18,195 nt of DNA from JADFNO01 sp965369945 (GTDB taxonomy: Bacteria; Planctomycetota; Phycisphaerae; Phycisphaerales; SM1A02): NCBI GenBank assembly GCA_965369945.1, contig CBDUST010000060.1:1-18195 (forward strand), given 5' to 3'. The position numbers were made by a program, and so were the translations under genes. Below the pieces are notes generated by a model. The model made no database searches, was not told where the DNA came from, and was given only the letters and a program-made list of their open reading frames with translations. Below, in pieces: positions 1 to 6,964 of this stretch. The number at the start of each line of letters is the position of its first letter. Within the stretch, counting starts at the first letter, position 1.

Positions 1-172
1 AAGTGCGAGCCGGGGCGGTAAGGCGTTATCGGCCCTCACCACAATACCGACTGCCCCCGGAAGCGTGAAATCTTATGGCCTGGACCGGCTGGGCAGCGGC
101 CCTGATCGCTGTGAATGGTCAACTGTGACCGGTCCTCGTTCGATAAATACAGTGGCACCGGAGGCGAGCGCT

Positions 173-178
173 GAGGAG
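173..178 (+). promoter_or_regulatory. Shine-Dalgarno supporting the ATG at 185
   Basis: GAGGAG lies six bases before ATG 185. The upstream in-frame GTG at 65 has no comparable site, so 185 is the preferred start of the first acyltransferase. Confidence 0.55.
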
Positions 179-184
179 ACCACT

Positions 185-1018
185 ATGCGGCGTGGACGCG
201 AGTTGCTTGCCTCGATCGGTCGTCGTCTGATGTCAGTTCCCGTCGGAGCCACTCTGAGCCAAGACCTGCTGGACGATATCCGAGAGGATTGGATCTATAA
301 CGGCGAGGATTGGACCCGCCCGGGTTTTCGAGCCTTGGCGATGTACCGCTTTGGTGTTTGGCGAGTGCGGATCAGTTCGGGGCTTCTGCGCCTTCCATTG
401 AGCATCGTGTATCGGTTCCTACATCGGCGGGTACGAAACTATTACGGAATCGAGCTTCATCACACGGCCAAGATCGGGCACAGAGTCGTGCTTGCCCCCC
501 AAGGCGCGATCGTGATCCATGAATTGGCCGAGATTGGCAACGAGTGCGTCATCAGCCATGGTGTTACCATCGGGACTGATGGCCAATCTCACTCGGACGA
601 CGCACCTAAGCTCGGTCACGGCGTCACGCTCGGGGTTGGGGCGGTCATCGTTGGAAACGTGAGAATCGGAGACGGCGTGAAGATCGGCCCGAATGCTGTG
701 GTGACGATGGATGTCCCGGCGGGTTCGCTGGCCATAGCGCCGACGGCGCGCATCATACAGCCGGGCGGGTTCAACGAAGCGAACAAGGCCAAGGCGCCGA
801 CCCATGAGCCGGAAGAGCTCTCGTTCGGCCAGAAGGTCGAGGCCAAGTATGCCGCGGCTCAAGCGAACGGACCTTCGGTTAAAAGCGACGGTACATCAGT
901 TCAACCGAGCGGAACGACGTCCCTGCCGATGAGCAAGACTGAGACTGGACCGAGCGATTCGATAACGCGCTCCTACGGACAAGAGGTCGAGGACAAGCAT
1001 GCCGCCAGGTCACGTTGA
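185..1018 (+). CDS. Serine-acetyltransferase-like hexapeptide (LbH) acyltransferase, paralogue 1
   Basis: A predicted O- or N-acyltransferase of the CysE/WcaB-like left-handed beta-helix superfamily, probably decorating an exopolysaccharide or its precursor. From the ATG at 185 it has 277 residues. An N-terminal helical part (IREDW, PGFRALAMYRFGVWR) is followed by hexapeptide repeats at about residues 92-190 (AEIGNECVISHGVTIG, GNVRIGDGVKIGPNAVV). The start at 185 is chosen because GAGGAG at 173-178 lies six bases upstream. A GTG at 65 is in frame, and the frame is open back to the window edge, so a longer protein cannot be excluded. The CysE catalytic dyad looks lost: the His of the 'DHATG' position is Pro (VVLAPQG), and the second His before 'PKL' is Ala. 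The 85-residue low-complexity tail carries a repeated motif. It overlaps the next gene, its paralogue. The fold is confident; the substrate is unknown. Confidence 0.82.
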   Translation: MRRGRELLASIGRRLMSVPVGATLSQDLLDDIREDWIYNGEDWTRPGFRALAMYRFGVWRVRISSGLLRLPLSIVYRFLHRRVRNYYGIELHHTAKIGHRVVLAPQGAIVIHELAEIGNECVISHGVTIGTDGQSHSDDAPKLGHGVTLGVGAVIVGNVRIGDGVKIGPNAVVTMDVPAGSLAIAPTARIIQPGGFNEANKAKAPTHEPEELSFGQKVEAKYAAAQANGPSVKSDGTSVQPSGTTSLPMSKTETGPSDSITRSYGQEVEDKHAARSR

Positions 1019-1640
1019 ACAGGCACTCCGCACCGGCGTCGAGTTCGACAAGGCCGGGCAGCCGCGAGAACCGTTGGAGACAACGAGTCACGGCGGGCGG
1101 ATCAACGCCGCTGAACGAGAGCCGTTGGGATTGATTGCCCAGATCCGCGAGGATTGGCGCTGCAACGGCCGCGATTGGTCACGCCCCGGGTTCCGCGCAC
1201 TGGCGGTCCATCGCTTCGGCGTGTGGCGGATGCGTCTCAAACCCCGAATTGTCCGCATGCCGTTCAGTTTCCTGTACAATCGGTTGTATCGCTATGTGCG
1301 AAACCACTACAGCATCGAATTGCACTACACCGTGACGGTTGGTCGGCGTGTGGTGATCGGACACCAAGGGGCGATCGTCTTTCACGACCGCGCCGAGATC
1401 GGGGATGAGTGTGTGATCCGTCAGGGTGTCACGCTGGGCGCGTCCAGTCATCACCGAGCGTGGGAAGCGCCCAAGCTGGGCAGCGGCGTGCAAGTCGGGG
1501 CCGGGGCGATGATCCTTGGCGATATCGAAATCGGCGACGACGCTGCCATTGGCGCAAACGTTGTGGTCACCTCAGATGTCCCGCCAAAGGCCAAAGTGCT
1601 ATCTGAGCCGGCCCGAATCGTCCCGGCTAGCGCTGGGTAG
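999..1640 (+). CDS. Serine-acetyltransferase-like hexapeptide (LbH) acyltransferase, paralogue 2
   Basis: A 213-residue tandem paralogue of the preceding gene. Both share the block IREDW-x(2)-NG-x-DW-[TS]-RPGFRALA-x(2)-RFGVWR and the same hexapeptide core (here about residues 108-205, AEIGDECVIRQGVTLG and GDIEIGDDAAIGANVVV). The ATG at 999 has GAGG at 989-992 and overlaps the end of paralogue 1 by 20 bases, suggesting translational coupling. Here the first catalytic-type His is kept (VVIGHQG, H122), but the Asp before it is Gly. The second CysE His before PKL is replaced by Ala (AWEAPKLG). It lacks the long C-terminal tail of paralogue 1. True CysE uses serine and acetyl-CoA. These changes and the neighbouring glycosyltransferase make a sugar or polysaccharide acceptor more likely, but that is inference. 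Confidence 0.85.
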   Translation: MPPGHVEQALRTGVEFDKAGQPREPLETTSHGGRINAAEREPLGLIAQIREDWRCNGRDWSRPGFRALAVHRFGVWRMRLKPRIVRMPFSFLYNRLYRYVRNHYSIELHYTVTVGRRVVIGHQGAIVFHDRAEIGDECVIRQGVTLGASSHHRAWEAPKLGSGVQVGAGAMILGDIEIGDDAAIGANVVVTSDVPPKAKVLSEPARIVPASAG

Positions 1641-1656
1641 AAACGGGGAAGAAACC

Positions 1657-1704
1657 GGACTTATCCCCGTTTTCGGAGGGCCACACGAAAATGGGGATAA
1701 GTCC
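1657..1704. repeat. 19-bp inverted repeat (REP-like or bidirectional terminator hairpin)
   Basis: Arms at 1657-1675 and 1686-1704 are inverted copies with one difference, which would be a G-U pair in RNA on one strand. The loop is 10 bases. The element lies in the 78-base gap between the converging acyltransferase and glycosyltransferase genes. No long T-tract follows on either strand, so it is either an atypical bidirectional terminator or a REP-type extragenic palindrome. The bases at 1641-1649 can pair instead with 1664-1672, giving a competing hairpin. Confidence 0.7.
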
Positions 1705-1718
1705 CATTTTGGCTTGGG

Positions 1719-2957
1719 TTAGGCCGCCGCTCGGGTTGAAATGAGCTGCTTGTACAGGTCGATGTAGCGCTTGGCGTGCAGTGAAATGTCGAATTCCTCG
1801 ACTGCCAATTTCCTGCATTGCTGCGCGAGCGTTTGACGCAATCCCTCATCCGTGAGCAATAGAGCGATCTTCGCCCGCAGACTCTGGGCGTTCTCAGGCT
1901 CGGCCAACACTCCTGATACCCCTTCACAAACGACCTCCGGCAGACCGCCGACGGCGAATGCAACGACTGGCGTTCCGCATGAGATGCACTCGATCGGGAC
2001 GAGTCCTTGGTTCTCGTATCGACTCGGCACGACAAAGACGTCCGCAGCCGAATACGCCTGCACCTTCGGCTCGTCGTCGTAGAGGAAGCCGAGCTGTACT
2101 GTTTCGATACCGGTCGTTTGGGTGATTTCTTCACCGCTTCCGCCGAACGTCAGCAATACGAGCCGCGATTTCAACTCATCTTCCAAGCCAGCCAGCGCTT
2201 CGATCAGTAGATCGCCGCCTTTGATGTGATTGGTCAACGAGAATGCAGCGAATCCGACCACCAATTTGTTCGGGTCGATTCCCAACGCTTCACGGCAGGT
2301 GCGCTTATCGATCGGTTTGTACACAGTCGTATCGACAGCGTTTGAGATATGATGAATCGGGAAGCGGCCGAGCATGCTCTGCTTGGCCAAGTCGATCATC
2401 CACTTGCTCGGCGCAACAACAGTCAGATTCGATCGTTCATACACTCGGTTCTTGAGTTTCCATTCGATCGATGTCGCGTCTCGACCAATCGGCGGGTAAC
2501 TGTCCGGATGCGGGCAACTCCCGCAGCCGGTCTTGAAGCGATCGCATCCCAAGCTGTAGCCACAGTGGCCGGTGAACGACCACATATCGTGCAGCGTCAA
2601 GACCACGGGTTTGGCGCGAGCGAGTCGGGGAATCGCCAGGTAGTTGAAGAAATTTGTATGGGGGCCATGGATGTTGACCACGTCAGCTTGGGCGAACGGC
2701 GTGAACTTGGGGATCCTAAATGAGCTGACGCAGTGGATGTCGTTCAGGCCCAAACGCCAGGTGATCTTGCCAAGCCAGCGCTCGATGAACTCAGCCTTGG
2801 GCAGTTCCACGAAGTCGGGCGCGTCGATGGCCTTGCGACGACAAGCGAGCGTGGACTCGACGCCAGCGGCTTGGAGGGCTCGATGCAGACGGTAGGTCGC
2901 CACAACCCCGCCGCTGCCGTGGGCTCTGCCGTGTTCGTGAATCAGTAGAACGTCCAT
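1719..2957 (-). CDS. GT4-family glycosyltransferase (GT-B fold)
   Basis: A retaining glycosyltransferase of family 4, 412 residues, the usual length. It probably transfers a nucleotide-sugar to a lipid-linked or polysaccharide acceptor at the cytoplasmic face of the inner membrane. The N-terminal Rossmann half begins MDVLLIHEHG with the GSGGV glycine loop (residues 14-18). The donor-binding half carries the EX7E motif, E315 and E323, within SRYENQGLVPIECISCGTPV, followed by GGLPEVV. A cysteine cluster (C132, C138, C145, C148) follows HDMWSFTGHCGYS; this signature is seen in WcaC-type and other exopolysaccharide GT4 enzymes and may bind metal. A weak AAGG lies about ten bases before the start codon at 2957. 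It converges with the two acyltransferases, which supports an envelope-polysaccharide role. The sugar specificity cannot be read from sequence. Confidence 0.9.
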   Translation of the reverse strand: MDVLLIHEHGRAHGSGGVVATYRLHRALQAAGVESTLACRRKAIDAPDFVELPKAEFIERWLGKITWRLGLNDIHCVSSFRIPKFTPFAQADVVNIHGPHTNFFNYLAIPRLARAKPVVLTLHDMWSFTGHCGYSLGCDRFKTGCGSCPHPDSYPPIGRDATSIEWKLKNRVYERSNLTVVAPSKWMIDLAKQSMLGRFPIHHISNAVDTTVYKPIDKRTCREALGIDPNKLVVGFAAFSLTNHIKGGDLLIEALAGLEDELKSRLVLLTFGGSGEEITQTTGIETVQLGFLYDDEPKVQAYSAADVFVVPSRYENQGLVPIECISCGTPVVAFAVGGLPEVVCEGVSGVLAEPENAQSLRAKIALLLTDEGLRQTLAQQCRKLAVEEFDISLHAKRYIDLYKQLISTRAAA

Positions 2958-3131
2958 GAGCGGTCGCCTTGGAAGTCACATCGGCTCAGACTGCCGACGG
3001 ATGTACTTACGATCAGGATCAAGATGTCGTGGCTCGGTGGGAAGATTGGGCCTGGAAGCGGGGTCATTGATGAGCGGTTCCGTCTTGCACGGCGATTCGC
3101 TAAGCTACTGCGCTGCAAACGCATCCGGAGC

Positions 3132-3581
3132 ATGACCCCAGCAATGACCGAGGACTTGGACACAGATTTCACTTGGCAGGCGCACCCAGCTCGCGAGCGG
3201 ATTGGGGCTGCGGCGCTGGCGATTGGCTTGATCGGGGCGTTTGCCGGTGTGGTGTGGATCTCGTTTCACAGCCCTGTCTGGGCGGCGGCGGCGTGCATCG
3301 CCTTGCTGGCCACGCTGAACCGGTTCTTTTTCCCCAGCCGTTTCGTGATCAACACCGATGGGATCACCGCTCGTTATCTGCTGCGCACCCAACAAATCAG
3401 ATGGAATGATATTCGACGGTTCGTGCAGGATGATCGAGGCGGGTACATCTCCACGCGCGCAAAGCGATCGTGGCTTGATGCCTACCGCGGGATGCACATT
3501 CTCTTTGGCACACAACGTGAGACGGTGATCAAACGGATCCGCGCTCGTTTGTCGGATGGAGCGGCTGCGTGGGCTCACTGA
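3132..3581 (+). CDS. Small membrane protein with bacterial PH-like domain
   Basis: From ATG 3132 this is a 149-residue protein. Two hydrophobic helices at about residues 24-43 and 48-64 form a hairpin. A cytoplasmic region follows that resembles bacterial PH/YdbT-YcxB-like domains (FVINTDGITARYLLRTQQIRWNDIRRF, then MHILFG). Such domains usually follow a membrane hairpin and are thought to mediate protein or lipid contacts; their exact role is mostly unknown. Start choice is uncertain. ATG 3144 would give MTEDLDTDF. ATG 3024, in frame, has AGGA at 3015-3018, and would add a basic 36-residue extension of low apparent conservation. It overlaps the next gene by 13 bases and is the first gene of the eight-gene + strand run. 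Confidence 0.65.
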   Translation: MTPAMTEDLDTDFTWQAHPARERIGAAALAIGLIGAFAGVVWISFHSPVWAAAACIALLATLNRFFFPSRFVINTDGITARYLLRTQQIRWNDIRRFVQDDRGGYISTRAKRSWLDAYRGMHILFGTQRETVIKRIRARLSDGAAAWAH

Positions 3582-3985
3582 AAGCGAAGATCAGATACGC
3601 GTTCGCGGTGGACAAACCCGGGCCGGCTGAGCCGACTGAAAAGCAGAAGCCGGCTGTTGATTGGGTCTGCGATCAGATTGCAAAACGAGGTATGACACTG
3701 CCTGGCTTGATTGCTCTGGAGATGGGTCGGCCGCTGAACTACATTGGCTCTATGGCGATGCACTTTGTGAGCCCGGGTGTTTGGGCGGTTGCTCCCAAAC
3801 ACATCTATGGTGGTTACAAAGACTTTGCTGAGTTTCTTGAGAGCCGAGGTTCTACCGAATACATGTGCAGGCGAATCGAAGAGTTGGAAGCTGAGTACCT
3901 AGAAAAAGAGAACGCGCGGAAAGCTGAGCGCGTGAAGAACAAGAAAAACAAACAGAGTAAACCGCCCCGCCATGATGAAGATTGA
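3569..3985 (+). CDS. Conserved-looking hypothetical protein, 138 residues
   Basis: GTG-start protein of unknown function that overlaps both neighbours (13 bases upstream, 14 downstream), so it is almost certainly co-translated with them. The centre has a conserved-looking block, about residues 45-95 (LEMGRPLNYIGSMAMHF, then the YKDFAEFLESRGSTEYMCRRIEELE segment). The C-terminal 35 residues are highly charged and Lys-rich (KENARKAERVKNKKNKQSK), predicted helical or coiled-coil. No transmembrane segment or signal peptide is evident, although the SMAMHFVSPGVWAVA stretch is mildly hydrophobic and could be membrane-associated. I have a vague memory of similar short 'RPLNF.GS' proteins in planctomycetes but cannot name a family. 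Its position before the ATPase suggests an accessory subunit; this is inference. Confidence 0.65.
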   Translation: MGSLKAKIRYAFAVDKPGPAEPTEKQKPAVDWVCDQIAKRGMTLPGLIALEMGRPLNYIGSMAMHFVSPGVWAVAPKHIYGGYKDFAEFLESRGSTEYMCRRIEELEAEYLEKENARKAERVKNKKNKQSKPPRHDED

Positions 3986-5795
3986 TCCTGAGAATATCAA
4001 GGTAATACTCGCTACGGACTGCGGGAGCACCACCACCAAAGCGATTTTGATTCAACGCGTTGATGGTGAGTATCGACAAACACATCGCGGCGAAGCGCCC
4101 ACGACCGTCGAGAAGCCGTTTGCGGATGTGACGATGGGCGTGATCAACTCCGTGACGGAAGTCGCCGAGCTTGCGGATCGACGCCTCGTCGATGATCAAG
4201 GGCGAATCATTCAGCCGGCGACTGAGAATGCAGGGTGCGACCTCTATATCTCGACATCCTCAGCGGGCGGCGGTTTGCAAATGATGGTGGCGGGGGTTGT
4301 GGCGCAGATGACTGCCGCCAGCGCCAAACGTGCTGCACTGGGGGCCGGGGCGATTGTGATGGATGTCATTGCCGCCAACGATAAACGTCGGCCCCACGAG
4401 CAGATTCAGCGGATTCGTGAGCTGCGCCCGGACATGATTCTTGTCTCCGGCGGAACGGATGGCGGCAACACCACGCAGGTCGTGCAAATCGCCGAGCTTA
4501 TTGCACCAGCCAAGCCTCAACCACGATTCGGCAGCGAGTTTACGCTCCCGTTGATCTTCGCTGGTAACAAGGATGCTGCGCCGTTGGTGGCCAAGGCATT
4601 CGACGACAGCATTGATCTGAGTATCGTCGAGAACCTTCGCCCAACGCTTGAGCAGGAAAACCTTGGCCCGGCCCGCGATGCCATCCACGATATGTTCCTC
4701 GAGCACGTTATGGCTCACGCACCGGGGTACGACAAACTGATGGGCTGGACCGATGCGCCGATCATGCCAACACCCGGCGCGGTCGGCAACATCCTGCAAA
4801 CGATCGCTGAGCGACAAAAAATCAACGTCGTCGGAGTGGATATCGGCGGCGCAACGACAGATGTGTTCAGCGTCTTCGATGAAACCTTCAACCGAACCGT
4901 CAGCGCGAACCTCGGCATGAGCTATTCAATCTCGAATGTTTGCGCTGAAGCGGGCATGGCGAACATCCTGCGGTGGGTTCATTTTGACATGGATGAGCGC
5001 GAGCTGCGCAACCGTGTCAAGAATAAAATGATCCGCCCCACCACGATCCCCCAATCAAAGGAAGCGTTGATCTTCGAGCAAGCCGTGGCGCGCGAAGCGC
5101 TGAGGCTGGCGTATATCCAGCACAAAGAATTTGCCACGACGCTCAAGGGCGTGCAGCAGCAGCGCACGGTTGGCGACACGTTCAGCCAGGAGACCGGCGG
5201 GCAGACGATCGTTGACAATATGAAGCTTGATTTGCTCGTTGCGTCCGGCGGTGTTCTGTCGCACGCACCGAGAATGCACCAGACGGCTGCGCTGCTCATC
5301 GATGCGTTCGAGCCGGAGGGATTCACGACGTTGGCTAAGGATTCGATTTTTATGATGCCGCACCTCGGTGTGTTGGCGCAGGTGCATCCCAAGGCTTCAT
5401 TGGAAGTGTTCACACGCGACTGTTTGATTTATCTCGGAACTTGTGTCGCGGCGAAGGGGCTCGGCAAGCCCGATCGACCGTGCTTTGAATACCAAATCAC
5501 CGGCGACACGCTCAACGAGTCCGGCACGATCAATTTCGGGGATGTGAAGCTACTCCCACTCGGCCCGGACGAAACGGCTGAGGTCGCCATCGACCCGGCT
5601 CGTGGTTTTGATGTCGGAGCAGGCCCCGGTAAACAGGGGCAGCGAAAAGTCACCGGCGGCACGGTGGGGCTCTTCCTGGATGGGCGAGGCAGGCCGTTGA
5701 TCCTCCCTCAGCAGCGATCCGAAGCGCAGAAAACGATGACGCGATGGGTTGCAGCGATGGAGCTTTATCCGGAAATGGAAGCTGTTCTCGTTTAG
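3972..5795 (+). CDS. MutL/GlmL-like ASKHA-fold ATPase (PF13941 type), extended
   Basis: A 607-residue protein of the actin/sugar-kinase/Hsp70 ATPase superfamily, resembling glutamate mutase MutL/GlmL. The phosphate-1 motif is ATDCGSTTTKA (D16, G18, S19, K23). The phosphate-2 motif is VDIGGATTDV (D290). The adenosine motif is LLVASGGVLSHAP (about 421-433). A further family-like block, DMILVSGGTDGGN, lies around residue 155. GlmL proteins are normally about 450-470 residues and accompany the cobalamin-dependent glutamate mutase subunits. None are present here, and this protein is about 140 residues longer, with extra sequence at the C-terminus. No signal peptide or TM is seen, so it is cytoplasmic. 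ATG 3972 or 3975 can serve as start. It probably drives assembly, activation or conformational cycling of the membrane proteins encoded downstream; that role is inferred from context only. Confidence 0.85.
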   Translation: MMKIDPENIKVILATDCGSTTTKAILIQRVDGEYRQTHRGEAPTTVEKPFADVTMGVINSVTEVAELADRRLVDDQGRIIQPATENAGCDLYISTSSAGGGLQMMVAGVVAQMTAASAKRAALGAGAIVMDVIAANDKRRPHEQIQRIRELRPDMILVSGGTDGGNTTQVVQIAELIAPAKPQPRFGSEFTLPLIFAGNKDAAPLVAKAFDDSIDLSIVENLRPTLEQENLGPARDAIHDMFLEHVMAHAPGYDKLMGWTDAPIMPTPGAVGNILQTIAERQKINVVGVDIGGATTDVFSVFDETFNRTVSANLGMSYSISNVCAEAGMANILRWVHFDMDERELRNRVKNKMIRPTTIPQSKEALIFEQAVAREALRLAYIQHKEFATTLKGVQQQRTVGDTFSQETGGQTIVDNMKLDLLVASGGVLSHAPRMHQTAALLIDAFEPEGFTTLAKDSIFMMPHLGVLAQVHPKASLEVFTRDCLIYLGTCVAAKGLGKPDRPCFEYQITGDTLNESGTINFGDVKLLPLGPDETAEVAIDPARGFDVGAGPGKQGQRKVTGGTVGLFLDGRGRPLILPQQRSEAQKTMTRWVAAMELYPEMEAVLV

Positions 5796-5830
5796 TTCGT
5801 TCATTCTCTAACCTTGATTCCGTAAGATCC

Positions 5831-6958
5831 ATGGCTCAGGCATACACACCCGGATTGAAAGTGACCAACCGCATCACGCATCGCGTGAAGCGCATCTTGC
5901 CGATCCCCGGCGACGTGCTGGTGAAGGTCGGCGATCGCGTCGGCGCAAACGATGTCGTGGCGGAGACGTTCATGCCCGGCGACGTCGAGCCGATCAATCT
6001 CGCCAATTTGTTGTCCATGCCGCCCAATGATGTCGCGGAGTGTGTGCTTAAGAAGGTTGGCGAGAAGGTGGCGATTGGTGAGCCGTTGGCCCAGACCACG
6101 GGCATCTTCGGCATGTTCAAGAACACCTACAACTCAAAGTTTGAGGGCACTGTTGAGACGATTTCGCCCGTCACCGGCCAACTGATTCTGCGCGGTGAGC
6201 CGATCCCCGTGCAGGTCAAGGCTTACGTAGCCGGTGAGGTCATCGAGGTCATTCCCGGCGAAGGCGTGGTCATCGAAAATGACGTTTCGTTCATTCAAGG
6301 CATCTTCGGGATCGGCGGCGAAACGTTCGGACCCGTGGCAATCGCGTGCAAGAGTCACGAGCAGGAAGTGACGGCCGACCTGATCACGGTGGACATGAAG
6401 GGGGCGGTCATCATCGGCGGGGCACGCGCCACGGCTGAAGCGATCAAGAAAGCGCGCGATGTCGGGGCGGCTGCTCTCGTCACCGGTGGCATTGACGATG
6501 AGGATCTGCGGGATTTCCTCGGCTACGACCTTGGCGTGGCCATCACCGGCACGGAACAGGTCGGCTTAACGCTCATCGTCACCGAGGGCTTTGGGGAGAT
6601 TGCGATGGCTCAGCGGACCTTTGAGCTGCTGGGTTCGCGAAAGGGCGATGAGGCATCGGTGAATGGGGCCACGCAGATTCGGGCCGGCGTGATGCGGCCT
6701 GAGATCATTATCCCCCTCACCGCCGACGAAAAGGCCCTTGAAGTTGAGCCTGAGCACACCTCCGGGCTGCTTGAGATCGGCCGGCCCGTGCGGATTATCC
6801 GCGATCCCTACTTCGGATTGATCGGCGAGGTGTCGGGTTTGCCGGCCGAGCCTGCGGTCCTGGATTCGGGGTCCAAGGCCCGTGTACTTGAAGTGAAATT
6901 CAATTCCGGAGAGAGTGTCACCATTCCAAGAGCCAATGTGGAGCTCATCGAAGGGTAG
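5831..6958 (+). CDS. Barrel-sandwich-hybrid plus KOW-like domain protein, unknown function
   Basis: A soluble 375-residue protein starting at MAQAYTPGLKVTNRITHRVK. The N-terminal half has several Gly-Asp/Lys-Val turns typical of biotinyl/lipoyl-like barrel-sandwich folds (PGDVLVKVGDRVGANDVVAET, then KKVGEKVAIGEPLAQT, then EGTVETISPVTGQLILRGE), but no EAMKM-like or lipoyl lysine turn. A middle alpha/beta part (about 185-290) contains KGAVIIGGARATAEAIKKARDVGAAALVTGGIDDEDLRDF. The last 65 residues look like a KOW/SH3-like small barrel (GRPVRIIRDPYFGLIGEVSGL, VLEVKFNSGESVTIPRANVELIE). An earlier in-frame start exists at 5744, inside the ATPase gene, but the clean N-terminus favours 5831. It lies 35 bases after the ATPase and six before the DUF6754 gene. 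It is likely a scaffold or adaptor subunit; the function is unknown. Confidence 0.75.
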   Translation: MAQAYTPGLKVTNRITHRVKRILPIPGDVLVKVGDRVGANDVVAETFMPGDVEPINLANLLSMPPNDVAECVLKKVGEKVAIGEPLAQTTGIFGMFKNTYNSKFEGTVETISPVTGQLILRGEPIPVQVKAYVAGEVIEVIPGEGVVIENDVSFIQGIFGIGGETFGPVAIACKSHEQEVTADLITVDMKGAVIIGGARATAEAIKKARDVGAAALVTGGIDDEDLRDFLGYDLGVAITGTEQVGLTLIVTEGFGEIAMAQRTFELLGSRKGDEASVNGATQIRAGVMRPEIIIPLTADEKALEVEPEHTSGLLEIGRPVRIIRDPYFGLIGEVSGLPAEPAVLDSGSKARVLEVKFNSGESVTIPRANVELIEG

Positions 6959-6964
6959 GTTGGC

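Noticed and set aside
5744..5830. Upstream in-frame ATG extending the barrel-sandwich protein by 29 residues
   Set aside because: The extension overlaps the end of the ATPase gene and is of shadow-like composition; the ATG at 5831 gives a clean start to the folded domain.
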